Assembly: GCA_003427395.1 (NCBI GenBank)
Contig: BFEA01000103.1
Coordinates: 1,755,366-1,791,901, forward strand
Direction of reading: 5' to 3'
Length of the DNA: 36,536 nucleotides
Origin: Chara braunii
Taxonomy: Eukaryota > Streptophyta > Charophyceae > Charales > Characeae
Position numbers and translations under genes: made by a program. Positions 20,555 to 29,864 of this stretch are shown here, in pieces. Numbering within the stretch: the first letter of the stretch is position 1; every line of letters begins with the position of its first letter. The notes under the pieces were generated by a model, which was not told the origin of the DNA, did no database searches, and worked only from the letters and a program-made list of their open reading frames with translations.

Positions 20555-21043
20555 TATGTGATATGTAGGGGGTTCCAAAAATTAGCAGTCTCCCGACTGC
20601 TGAGGTCATCATGTCTTAGATGATCGGGCGGCCTCTTCATCAACAGCTGGCCCGATCATCTTCCTAATCTACGTGGATGCATCTTGCATCCTCCATCGCC
20701 TCCTCCCATAGTATACATCCGATCGGGCGGCCCCTTCATCGTCAGCTGGCCCGATTGGAAAAAAAAAAAAAAATTACACAGCGCGTCTCGACGCGCGAAA
20801 TTTGGGCATAGGAGAAGAAGATGATGAAGAGAAGGAGAAAGAGAGAACTGGGGAGAGGTAGACGAGGGTGATCAGAGGAAGTGATCGATGTCGGGATTGA
20901 GAGGGGGCGGAATAGGTGGAAGAAAAGCGGCCATTGCCGTGGGAGTCGTCGGCGCATCTTCTTCCTGGAAGTGGTGCTGGACGAACGAGGGATAGAGGAA
21001 CCGACACATGAGACAGGACACGTGGCGCCAGATCCGCCACCGC
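20555..21043 (-). other. 3' untranslated part of the element
   Basis: Between the last coding frame and the 3' LTR lie a duplicated segment (20670-20911, copy of 20077-20346) and hairpins (20583-20600 AGCAGTC/GACTGCT; 20619-20660 GATGATCGGGC/GCCCGATCATC). No purine-rich tract is seen directly before the LTR, where a polypurine primer would be expected; the bases there are CATATCACATA. Confidence 0.6.
20670..20911. repeat. copy B of the extra segment, outside the LTR
   Basis: It starts TACGTGGATGCATCTTGCAT and ends GATTGAGAGGGGGCGGA, as copy A does. Together with the shorter hairpin at 20619-20660 this gives three GATCGGGCGGCC/GGCCCGATC hairpins within 640 bp. Confidence 0.8.
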
Positions 21044-21499
21044 TCACACCACCCGCTTGCACACCGATTGGGGCCTTGGACCCATCATCACCACGTGAGT
21101 CTCGGTGTAAGGCCGCCGCTCCCGCTTCTGCGCCGCGAAGACAAGGAAGTGGTACATCACATTGGGACGCTGGCCGGTCTCGTAGATGAGCGTCCCAGCC
21201 AGTCGCGCCGCAATACACCCTTGAAAAGGGGGTGTCAGATATGGCTCCCACACCGGATCAGGGCGCGGCGCCCCCGCGATGGCCTCGAACCTGATGGTGG
21301 TGGGCTCCACCATGAAATCCACCTCTGTCGGATGGACCGTCCGGCTCAGTGGAACTGCTAATGTCAATGATCGGGGCACCCCGGGGTGGGTGGCGGGAGC
21401 GGAGAGGTCCCGCGAGGACCGGGGGTCTGGATATGGGATCCGGTATTCCCATTCGGCTTCCTCCCCCGGCTGCTGCTGCTGCTGATGGCCTGGATCCAT
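21044..21499 (-). CDS. unassigned coding region beyond integrase (part 2), uninterrupted
   Basis: An open frame of 151 residues starts at ATG 21499 with MDPGHQQQQQPGEEAEWEYR. It then reads TVHPTEVDFMVEPTTIRFEA, DPVWEPYLTPPFQGCIAARL, AGTLIYETGQRPNVMYHFLV and FAAQKRERRPYTETHVVMMG. It partly resembles part 1: D.VWE, a hydrophobic strand, then HF.V(F/Y) and a basic turn. It lies in a different frame from part 1, separated by a poorly resolved stretch at 21500-21590. It is the best preserved of the 3' coding parts. It may be the C-terminal half of the same ancestral product or an independent small protein. Function unknown. Confidence 0.5.
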   Translation of the reverse strand: MDPGHQQQQQPGEEAEWEYRIPYPDPRSSRDLSAPATHPGVPRSLTLAVPLSRTVHPTEVDFMVEPTTIRFEAIAGAPRPDPVWEPYLTPPFQGCIAARLAGTLIYETGQRPNVMYHFLVFAAQKRERRPYTETHVVMMGPRPQSVCKRVV

Positions 21500-21585
21500 C
21501 AAGATTGAGATCGGGCACGCGCGGGAAGGGCGGCGATGGCATGACAGTCGCCTTAACGAGCGTCGCCGCACTCCCAGGCGCGAGG

Positions 21586-22740
21586 TCAAGATTCCGCGTA
21601 CTCGGGGGCTGAATCACCTCCTCGCCTCCACCGATTCTGCTGCCTTGCGCTCCTGGCGACAGGTGGATACGACGAGGGAGGCCGCAACGACTTTTCCTCC
21701 GGGAAGTCCTCCAACCTCTCCTCGAGCTGTGCAATGTAATCCGGGATGACGACCACGTTGTATGTTCTCCACGGGGCCGTCGCCGTCCGCAATCGTGGAT
21801 GGATCTCCTCTTCCTAGCTCGCGATCACTTGCGCAATGGAGAGGAGCTCAAGATGAATGAGCTCCAACAATCCCGGATCGATCGTCTAGAGCAGGGCGAA
21901 TGGGTACAGCGCCACCGTCCCCTCCTTCTGCGTTGGCTTGGGCCGCGTGATGACGTAGTAGACGACAAAGTGCTCCCCGCTGCAGTGGTCTTCGTGATCC
22001 ACGAAGAATCGGAACATCCCCAACGCCACCGACTTGTACAGCGCACGGTGCAACTCCCACACGTCTTCGTCTGCGAAGGGCAGCGGTTCCACGTCAGTTA
22101 GCTCCACCAGATACTCTGAGAACTCACGCATAGGATGAGGGTCCTCCCTGAGTTGATAGGGGAGAGTGGTGTAAGAGAAGAAGGGAGGCATTTAGTACGG
22201 GGCAGGGGGAGGAGCTTGGAAGTTGAGCGGGGCAGCGGGAGGAAGAAGCGTGGGGAGCTGCGGCCCCAACGCGATCGGTCCGTCCTCTGCCCTGCGCAGC
22301 AGCGTTTCGTGGGCTGTGAATCGGTGTCCCCCCCGTCCTTGCACTCTGGCCACCGATCTGGCCGCCTGCACTGCGTACTCGCGCACAAAACTTCGCGCCA
22401 GCTCCCGGCTCGGCGGTGGCAGGATCGTCAAGTCGCCAATTAAGGTGGCGACGCTATGCACGAAGTTGGGTGCCACCTGGAGCGCGCGGAACTCGATGAA
22501 CACTCGAGTCGTCTCCCGCCCAGGCAACTGCGTCACGTCCACGTACACCCCCGCATACGTCAGTCGATGGCAAAGTAACGAGTACGCCGCCAGATCAGCG
22601 ACCCCGGGCGCTGGCACGTTCACCTACTGAATGTCGTACCGCAACTGCCTTTCCTCATTAAAATGATGCCGCAACAAGCAATCTGCAAGCGGCGTCTGGA
22701 AATGCTCGAGGGGCTCATGTCCGGCTGGCGATAGTTCATC
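21586..22740 (-). pseudogene. unassigned coding region in frame beyond integrase (part 1)
   Basis: After the integrase TAG the same frame continues as DELSPAGHEPLEHFQTPLA and then LLRHHFNEERQLRYDIQ, a TAG, then VNVPAPGVADLAAYSLLCHR, GVYVDVTQLPGRETTRVFIE and VHSVATLIGDLTIL. After a TAA it reads REDPHPMREFSEYLVELTDV, PFADEDVWELHRALYKSVAL, GMFRFFVDHEDHCSGEHFVV and YYVITRPKPTQKEG. Two more TAGs follow (FALL-TAG-TIDPGLLE and IAS-TAG-EEEIHP), then YNVVVIPDYIAQLEERLEDF. The composition is unlike chance frames. It could be a fused C-terminal extension or a separate third product. I do not recognise a domain. Confidence 0.65.
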
Positions 22741-24204
22741 CTACTCCCTGAAACTCTCAGCGCCAATGGACGAGGCAGATCGAGAAGAGAAGGAAGACGA
22801 AGAAGGAGAGGATGATCTCGCAGGAGCGGGGGTCCGTATGGGGCCCAACGATGGCTGGAAGGGCCGGAGCGCGGCAGTGTGCCGTGTCAGCGGTCGGGCC
22901 TGGGAGTTGTGACGGGGAATCAGCTTCACGGAGTGTTGTCCCTGTGCGCCAACTTCCGTTACCTCGTAAATGCCTGTGTAGCGCGGGTGGATCTTAGAGG
23001 AGCGCGCGAATTTCCGTACCTGTACCAAGTCCCCAATTTTATAGCGAGGAAGTGGTCCCGCGGACGCATGTCGGTTCTCATAATCGCGGATCTGCCGTTG
23101 ATGCGTCTGATCTACGGCCCGCTGTCGCCGGCGAGCTAACGGGGGATAGGCCCTAGCCATTAAGTCCATGTAGTGGCGGGCCTTATCTCTGTGCTGGGCC
23201 CGTGTTGCTCTAACTTCCGTACCTACCNAGGGGGACAACTGCACNCGAGGGACACTATTGGTTCTNAGTTGGAAGGGNGACACCCCAGTACTACCGTGTG
23301 GGGTAGCCCGATAGACGGCCAAAATGTAGTCGACAATGACAGGCCAGGGCCGGGTGTCTCCTGCAGTGATATTCCGTCTAAGAGCGGTCTTAATCAGTCG
23401 GTCGTCATTCTCTACCAGGCCATTGGCTTGAGGCCAATGCCCCGGCGAGTAGATAATCTTAAAGTCTGCCCTGACTAGGTGACGTTCTACTTCGCCTTGA
23501 AATTCCGACCCATTGTCTATGTGTACCTCTTCTACGTCTAAATGCATGCACAAAAATCGGTTTACGTACCAGGCTACCTCCGGCGAATTCCGGCTAGTCA
23601 TAGGGTACGCCTCGATCCATTTTAAAATATGATCGACGGCCACTAAAAGAACATTGAGCTCTCCCTGATCGATGGGACCTCTTGGAACGTTGATATCCGT
23701 CGTGTCGATGCTAACCCTCTGAAAGGCGCGCTCTACACGAGTAGGCACCATCGTTCGAGGCATCTGTACCGGCGCCTTGTCCGCCTCGCAGGCCGGGCAA
23801 TTCTAGACGATGTATTTCACATCTCCCCGAATTCCCGACCAGTACCATCCATTCTTTTCGATGGCTTTTTCCGTGTACTTGACCGCGAAATGGACCGCAT
23901 CCTCTTCATGAGCGGCTCGTGTCCAATCGAACCTAGCGAAAGTGTGCGGAGCCGTCAACCAGCTAATCCCTCCGCCATCATTGACTTTTCGTTTTTGTAA
24001 CGTCGGCCCCTGCCAGCGATAGCCCTGCGCCCGCTCCGTGACTCTCCGCCAATCGGTTTTGGTAAGTTCTGACAGCGAGTCGCCTGACAGCCTGTGTAGC
24101 AACAGAAGGTCCGTCCAGACTTCTGCCCGGCGGGCACTTGGCGCGAATCCGTCGGCGGTCCGTGCGTCTTGATACCGTTTCTCGGTAGGGACTTGGTCCG
24201 TTCT
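22741..24204 (-). pseudogene. int: integrase (HHCC zinc finger, DDE core, C-terminal domain)
   Basis: Integrase joins element DNA to the chromosome. The HHCC finger reads H-x5-H (AHEEDAVHF), then WYWSGIRGDVKYIV-TAG-NCPACEADK, with a TAG where a Gln is likely. The core has VSIDTTDINVP (first Asp), VEEVHIDNGSEFQGE (second Asp) and QANGLVENDDRLI (Glu), so the DDE triad is kept. Four single N bases (23228, 23245, 23266, 23278) give unknown residues after YRATPHGSTGV. The C-terminal part YKIGDLVQVRKFARSS and RYTGIYEVTEV is the SH3-like end. No chromodomain follows. The frame ends in TAG at 22741, but protein-like sequence continues in the same frame. Confidence 0.9.
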
Positions 24205-24366
24205 GCAGTTGGGACAGACCCACGTCTTCTCACTTCGGTACCTAACACATTGTCAGTGGGATTTGACCGCTTAACACTGACTACACTGCACCCACAAAAG
24301 AAAACTGGGCCCTCCCGGATGCGACCCTTCTTGGTCCGGGACCATAGGCAAGGTACAGAAGAAACA
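24205..24366 (-). other. PHD-like C4HC3 zinc motif between RNase H and integrase
   Basis: In the frame that runs into integrase the ligands are CFFC (codons 24366-24355), 23 residues, CSQC (24285-24274), five positions, His (24258-24256), two positions, Cys (24249-24247), ten residues, then TWVCPNC (last Cys 24207-24205). This is the C4HC3 order of a PHD finger, including Trp two before the seventh Cys. PHD fingers commonly bind histone H3 tails, so a role in target choice is possible (inference). Two stops interrupt it, TAA after CSQC and TGA after KSH, both one C-to-T change from CAA or CGA. The second Cys pair to His to Cys part is the strongest; the first pair is less certain. Confidence 0.6.
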
Positions 24367-24371
24367 GGGAC

Positions 24372-24923
24372 TTAGATGTATTTCAGGGGACGAGTAGGGA
24401 CTAGACGAGAGAGCGAGGGAGTTGGATGAGGGCAAAGAGATAGCGTCTGCCATCTCCGGCGAAACCTCCATTCCGGACTCAGGCGTCGTCCTTGCACAGC
24501 ACGTGTAGCTTCCCGTAGCGAGGTTTCGTCCGCGGCTTCTGGCCTCCACGGAATGAGTCGCTCATTGGCGGGACACTTGTTGGGCGGCAGGAGGCGCGTC
24601 AATCCATCGGCGTTGCCATGCTGCCACATGGCACGGCGGCGGATGTCGAAGTCATAGTCCTGCAGACGCATTGCCCACCTTCCCAGCGTCCGCGTGCAGT
24701 CCGTGTTGTTGCGTAGGGATAGCAGCGGTTGATGATCCGTTGCCAGCATGAATTTCTGGCCGTAAAGATACGGTCGGAAATGCTGAATCCCCCACACCAC
24801 CGCCAGGCATTCGCCTTTGCACGCTTCGTAATTAGCCTGCGCCTGGCTCAGCGTCTTGGACGCATACTCAATGACTTGTTCCCTTCCGTCCTTCCCGTGC
24901 TTAGTTAGCACCGCCGATATCGC
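24372..24923 (-). pseudogene. RNase H domain of pol
   Basis: This domain degrades RNA of RNA-DNA hybrids during reverse transcription. It continues the RT frame after the TAG in DWQP-TAG-AISAVL, so the first catalytic Asp (ALYTDW) lies just before the stop. Then come VIEYASKTLSQAQANYEACK with the Glu, ATDHQPLLSL with the second Asp, and HGNADGLTRL with the last. After about 24,500 this frame degenerates; the reading that looks protein-like moves to the frame that carries the PHD-like motif. Confidence 0.88.
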
Positions 24924-26294
24924 CTACGGCTGCCAGTCGGTGTACAATGCGAACGGTCTTGTCGGGTCGGGACGCGCCAACACAGGAGCAGATGTCAGAG
25001 CCTCCTTCAATGCCTGAAACGCGGCTTCGCATTCCGGCGTCCAGATCAGCTGCTCCTCTTTCTTCAGCAGGTTCGTTAGGGGCTTCGCTACACCGGGGAA
25101 CCCCTTGATGAAGCGTCGGTAATAGGATGCCAGCCCTAGAAAAGCCCGAACCTGGGTGAGTGTGACTGGCGCTGGGGCTTCTTGAACTGCTGCCACCTTC
25201 CTCGGATCCGGTTTTAGTCCATCGACCGTGAAGGTGTACCCCAAGAATGAGATCTCCGACAAGAAGAACTCGCTTTTTTCCAAGGCCACTTTGAACCCCG
25301 CATCTTTTAGTGCATGCAAAACCCACTCAATGTGTTCCATGTGGTACTCGTGTGTTTTTGAAAAGACCAAAATATCATCCATGTACACAATCACGCAGAA
25401 ATTGATCACGGGCTGGGTTAGTCGGGTTTTGTTAGTGAACTCAGCGAAGGCCATATTCATGGCTCGCTGAAACGTTGCAGGGGCGTTACAAATTCCCATG
25501 GGACACCGGACCCATTGCCACGTGCCCTCAAATAGGACAAAAGCGGTTTTGGGTCGGTCTTCCGGTCGGACTGCGACATGGTGAAAACCGTGTCGGATAT
25601 CGAACTTGGAAAAGACTCGAGCGGACCCGATAGCATCTAATAAATCGTCGATTTGCGGCAAGGGATACACATCTTTGGTAGTGATAGCGTTCAATTTTCG
25701 GTAGTCGATACATACCCGGACTTAACCATTTCGTTTTGGCACGAGGACCACGGGAAAAGACCACGATCCCAGCGATGGTTCGACCCACCCCAACCGCTCG
25801 AATTCCCGTACCCTTTCCAACGCGAGTTGTCTTTCTTTAAGGGAATATCGGTACGATCGGCAATGTATCGGGGCGTGATCCCCGGTATCAATTGCGTGTT
25901 GTATCAAAGGGGTTAGCCCTATGTCGTGGTCCTGAATACTGACGGCCTCAGGATAGGACCGTATAACCGCCAGGAGGAGGCGTCTGTATTCATCCGGAAC
26001 ACGGGCTGGTTACTGAACTTCTACGGTTCGCCCAGGAAGGGAGATCGTCGTCGTAACTGTGGGAACCGCCACGCTCACATCGAGCGAGGCCCCAAACAAA
26101 GAGTTGTCGGTTTTCGCCGAAAGGACAGTCGCAATAAGTTGACTGTCCACCGGACTCATCGGCTCGCTTTCCATATCACTGTCACTGTCCAGTTCGGGTT
26201 TGGCCGAGGGTTCTACCGAAAAGGCATGCGTCAATTCCCTCGGTCCCCACCGATATTCCCTGGTTCGGGGTTGAAACGACACCCCCTCTTTCAA
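24924..26294 (-). pseudogene. pol: reverse transcriptase with N-terminal linker
   Basis: The RNA-directed DNA polymerase domain of the element. The frame contains LKERQLALERVREFERLGWV, then a TAA, then CIDYRKLNAITTKDVYPLPQ, FSKFDIRHGFHHVAV, KTAFVLFEGTWQWVRCPMG, NAPATFQRAMN, the catalytic VIVYMDDILVFS, FLGYTFTVDGLKPDP and RAFLGLASYYRRFIKGF. These are the ordered gypsy motifs, with the YMDD aspartates intact. In-frame TAA codons lie at 26010 and 25722, each explainable as CAA to TAA, and the frame ends in TAG at 24924. Upstream of 26010 a Ser/Asp-rich linker joins it to the protease in the same frame. Confidence 0.92.
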
Positions 26295-26528
26295 GAGTAT
26301 CGCGGCTTTTTCATTCGTGAGTAGGGGCCGTGGAGGTCGAAAAGATAAATCGCACAGCCCCCTAAGCTCGGTAAATCTTTCAGAAAGGGGGTCCGTCCTG
26401 AGATATAAGGACGCAGGGGGTTCCGAAAGGTCAGCTATTCAGGACACTCTCAGCAGGGGTTCCCCCTGCACCACGGAGGAGAACGCGTGCGACCAATTGG
26501 ACTCACTCCGAACTATTTCCAAGGGTTC

Positions 26529-27149
26529 TCATCGCCAGGAATGGCGCCACTGATCTTGAACCCGGATCGGATATCGGTCGGGAGCGTAAGTCTCGTCAGT
26601 TCCCAACGAGGTTTTATTTTCGCCTGGCGACAGGCGTCGGATCATGTTGATTTGGTGGGCTTTCGTGGTGATTCGAGGCGCCGGCTGGGTACGCATATGC
26701 ACCGCCAATCTCATTGGTATCGTTTGTGGTTTGGGGTGGGTCGATGTGAGCACCACCTTACAGCTGCCAAAGTGCATTCGCGCTCCAACCACCGCCTGCC
26801 ATGGAATGCCTAGCAGAACATCATACGCCTGTACATCCAGCACGATTGCGTCGCATAAACAATGCACCCGCCCCACCCGTACAGGCACATTCGTTATCCG
26901 CCCTTTACAATGAATGTTGTCTTCCGTAGCGGATATATACAGTTCATTCGGTCGGAGGGGCTGAACCTGTTCTTCCCTTCCCGATCGTTTCGTCAATCTC
27001 CAAGAAATGGCGACTGTTGACGATCCCGAGTCTAGGATGGCAGCCGAGGGGTTTCCCCAGACCTCGCAGTCACACTCAACGCTTTTCCAGGTTATAGGAT
27101 AGTTCCGGAGGAATACCTCGGGGTTTTCCGAGGCGGAATCTGGTCTGGA
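26529..27149 (-). pseudogene. pro: aspartic protease region of pol
   Basis: Retroviral-type aspartic proteases act as dimers to cut the polyprotein. The catalytic motif AILDSGSST is present (Asp codon 27032-27030), and about 70 residues later comes DVLLGIPWQ, the usual second hydrophobic motif. The frame is open from 27149 to a TGA at 26529 with no ATG near its start, so it was joined to gag by frameshift or a lost link. It stays in the same frame as the linker and reverse transcriptase downstream. The stop at 26529 reads SWR-TGA-EP, and a second TGA follows in LLRVS-TGA-IADL; both fit CGA (Arg) to TGA. Confidence 0.8.
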
Positions 27150-27192
27150 TCATTCCTATCCGGTTGGCTTCGTGCACCTTTGAGGTCGAGGG

Positions 27193-28489
27193 TTATGACT
27201 CCTCGTTTGTGGGTGGGTCTCGTAGGACCGGCTTTTTGCCCTTTCGACTTTCCTCGAATCGGCGCCTGTTTTTGAGGCATCGTTCGATAAACTTTTCGTT
27301 AGCCGCTTCGGAAATGGTTAGCAGATAAGGAAAAGGGACGAGGATCCGTAGATCCAAAGCCTTCAAGGCATCCAATACGTCGATATGGCCATCCTTGTAT
27401 TCAGGACCAGGTGTCACAAGATCTTTGAACCCTGGTCGCCACGGCCCGAGGTCGCTTTCCTCGGTAATCCGTTGGACGTGACGTATCACTCCGATGGTCC
27501 CGGGTTCGAACATCGCTGCCGCCATATACTCATCGGGTCCTATCTCAGTGGTCGCAGGGGTCACCATCTCTATCGTTCCTGTGTCCATTACCATGGCTAC
27601 CCTCCCCTGTCTTGCAGCAGTTGGAGCAGCCAGCGGGATTTGGGAAGGTCCGGTGGGCCCAGCGGGCCCACCCTGAGTTCGAGGTTTCTTACAATCTTTT
27701 GCAAGGTGGCCTGACTGATTACAGTTATAACAGCGTAGGGGCGGGGCAGCCCCGGCCACAACCGGTCTTATCATAGGGGCCCCGGCGGCCATAGCCGCTT
27801 GTTGCCATTGTGCGGCGGCTATGCGTTGCCGCTGCAGGCCCTGAACAAACTCCGTCAACGGGGCCACTACCGTAACTAATTGGGCCGCGACCTCTTTCAT
27901 GGACACTTCTTCCTCACCCCGGCCTCCTTGTGCTTGATTAGAGCGACGGGAGGTCGAAGCAGAGGAAGAAGTTTTCCGATCCGAGCCTTTTTTTGTCGGA
28001 CCCAACCCGAAGCGATCTTCTAACATTCGTGTCGTAGCGGAGTAGCTATTGCGTTCGTCTTCGTCGGATTCTGAGTCCAGGCCCACATCGTAATTTTCTT
28101 TCTCGTACTTAATTGCGTACTGAATTAGCTCCATCAGGGTATGTTCTATAGGGTTGCATTTCTTGCAGATCTTTTTCCGCGAGGCATTGACCTGGTGCGA
28201 TGTGAGCAAATCTAACGAGAAATTTCCTCTGGAAGCCTAACCAATTAGTGAAAGGGTTTTGTCCATGCCACTCAAAAGCGGTTCCGGCTAACCGTTCGGG
28301 AATTCGTTCTCGGAGCAACTGGTCCGACCAGCTCTGGGCTTTCAAGGCAACTAGCCAGGTGGGAGGGTCGGTATCATCTTCAGAAAAAATGGGAACCTCG
28401 GAGGGAGGAGGTACAAAATACAGGGGATGATTGGCCATCCCCGCGTGGTTATCGTCGTCGTTTCCACCCCCAATTCCGGGTTCAACCAT
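27193..28489 (-). pseudogene. gag: gag of the gypsy-type element, frameshifted
   Basis: The structural protein packages element RNA in a cytoplasmic particle. An N-terminal frame (28489-28109) starts at an ATG and contains PPTWLVALKAQSW and F.WHGQNPFTNWLGFQRKFL, typical of a capsid helical core. The reading then moves to a second frame (28209-27193), which implies a frameshift in the overlap. The second part has an acidic segment, a Gln/Ala-rich region and one zinc knuckle CYNCNQSGHLAKDC (C-x2-C-x4-H-x4-C), followed by Gly/Pro-rich sequence. After the knuckle comes a segment LLTISEAANEKFIERCLKNR that I cannot assign. The frame ends at a TAA next to the pro frame. Confidence 0.8.
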
Positions 28490-28666
28490 TGAGGGAGGCG
28501 GACCTCAAGCCCAACCTCTCGCTCGGTTCTGATTGCTATTCGCGGGCCGCCATCGACGGGGAGCCAGCCTACTCAAAAATGCGAAAAATCTACTAAAAAT
28601 ATCAAAAAGGAAAAACTCTTAAACAGGGTAATTGTCCTAGGAAAACCTCGGAGCCGAAACGAATCA

Positions 28667-28678
28667 GCTTTAATACCA
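28667..28678 (-). other. candidate primer-binding site
   Basis: On the minus strand TGGTATTAAAGC directly follows the LTR. It differs at two of twelve positions from TGGTATCAGAGC, the site complementary to the 3' end of initiator methionine tRNA used by many plant LTR elements. If the LTR really ends TATCACA as in the other copy, the site would start about ten bases later and the match would be accidental. Confidence 0.5.
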
Positions 28679-28716
28679 ACCTCACGCCCCCTCGCAGCTT
28701 CCCGTACTGGGTCGCC

Positions 28717-29001
28717 GATCAGAGTTTTTTTGGCCGTAGGGGTTGAGTCTCCCGGACGGAACGGGAGGCTCTCGTTTCATGCCAGACGTTACCCCGGAGT
28801 CGAATTGTCGTCGCAAGTCCCGTGGGGGTCGGATCACTTCGGAGCGAGATCAGAGTTCTAGGAGGGGTGTGGCCGAGGATTTTCTGCCGTAGGGGTTGAG
28901 TCTCACGGACGGAACGGGAGGCTCTCGTTTCGTGCCAGAGGTTACCCCGGAGTCGAACTGTCGTCGCGAAGTCCCGTGGGGGTCGGATCACTTCGGAGCG
29001 A
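28717..29001 (-). repeat. tandem duplication inside the 5' LTR
   Basis: Units 28717-28847 and 28848-29001 share GATCAGAGTT, the GAGTCTC.CGGACGGAAC hairpin segment and TCGGATCACTTCGGAGCGA. The 3' LTR has one copy, so the doubling arose after insertion, or by replication slippage or recombination between copies. Confidence 0.85.
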
Positions 29002-29219
29002 TAAAATCAAAAGGGTTTCCCCAAAAACGAACTACCATCGTGCATCGGGACGGGAAAGGGCATCAAGGGGAGAGGGCCATTGCGGCGGAAGACAGAAACT
29101 CCGACCGTCATGGGTTTGAGGGATAGGTAGTGGGTTCGAAGCCTTCAGGCCTCGTCATCGGCCTCGTGAAGTGACCGGACCGTCGGGTTTTTGCTGTAGA
29201 AGTGGTTGGTTTGAGGCCT

Positions 29220-29864
29220 TCAAGCCTCGGCGTCAAACTCGCAAAGTTCACGTGGAAGTTTCCGAGAGGGTGAAGCGGCGGGAGGACTCGCCGGCATCCG
29301 AATTCGAAATTGCGCGGGCAGCGCCCCCGCATTACGGGAGAGCTCGGGGAAACGTGTCGCTCCCTCATCACCCAGGACCAAGCGTCGCCAAGAACACGAG
29401 TCCCCCTGGCGACACCAGTGACAATCAAACCGCGGCCGCCACGCGGCGTGAGCGGCCGACTTGGGCAACACAGTTAATCCCGTATAGGGCAATATTAGAG
29501 TCGGGGAATCAAAACGATCAATCAAGACAAACCCGTTCCCCCTTATATCACAAGCCCGAGGCGGGTCTTGCCAACACACTTGCTCCATCTGCCTCAGCGC
29601 GCGTCGTACTTCCGCATCGTAGTAGACAATGTCGTCATCTGTGATGGGGAAGGTCGGTAGCGGGATGAGACGATCGGAGGTACGCGATGAACACGGGCAA
29701 GATCCCGCGCTCCCGGTCATCCGAACCAACACCGACTCCATACAACACTCAACGCAACTCTTCTCTCTCAAAAGTGGGTGCGTCGGGGGAAGATGACGAA
29801 ATCTAAGCTCTCTCCCCTTGCGGGGGCGTCGATCGTCCGCGCGGACGCAGGCGGTTGACGTCAC
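29220..29864 (-). other. open frame within the 5' LTR, also open in the 3' LTR
   Basis: A 214-codon frame in the sense direction of the element contains TFPITDDDIVYYDAEVRRAL, EQVCWQDPPRACDIRGNGFV and LPYTGLTVLP. The matching frame in the other LTR (18929-18414) is also open, with substitutions such as DDDSVYCDADVRRAL. An antisense frame (29171-29644 and 18365-18838) is open in both as well, so openness alone proves little. It could be a leader peptide or a captured coding segment; no family is recognised. Confidence 0.25.

Noticed and set aside
22741-23100. A chromodomain at the integrase C-terminus.
   Set aside because: The sequence after the SH3-like part is Ser/Pro/Arg-rich and lacks the aromatic residues and spacing of a chromodomain.
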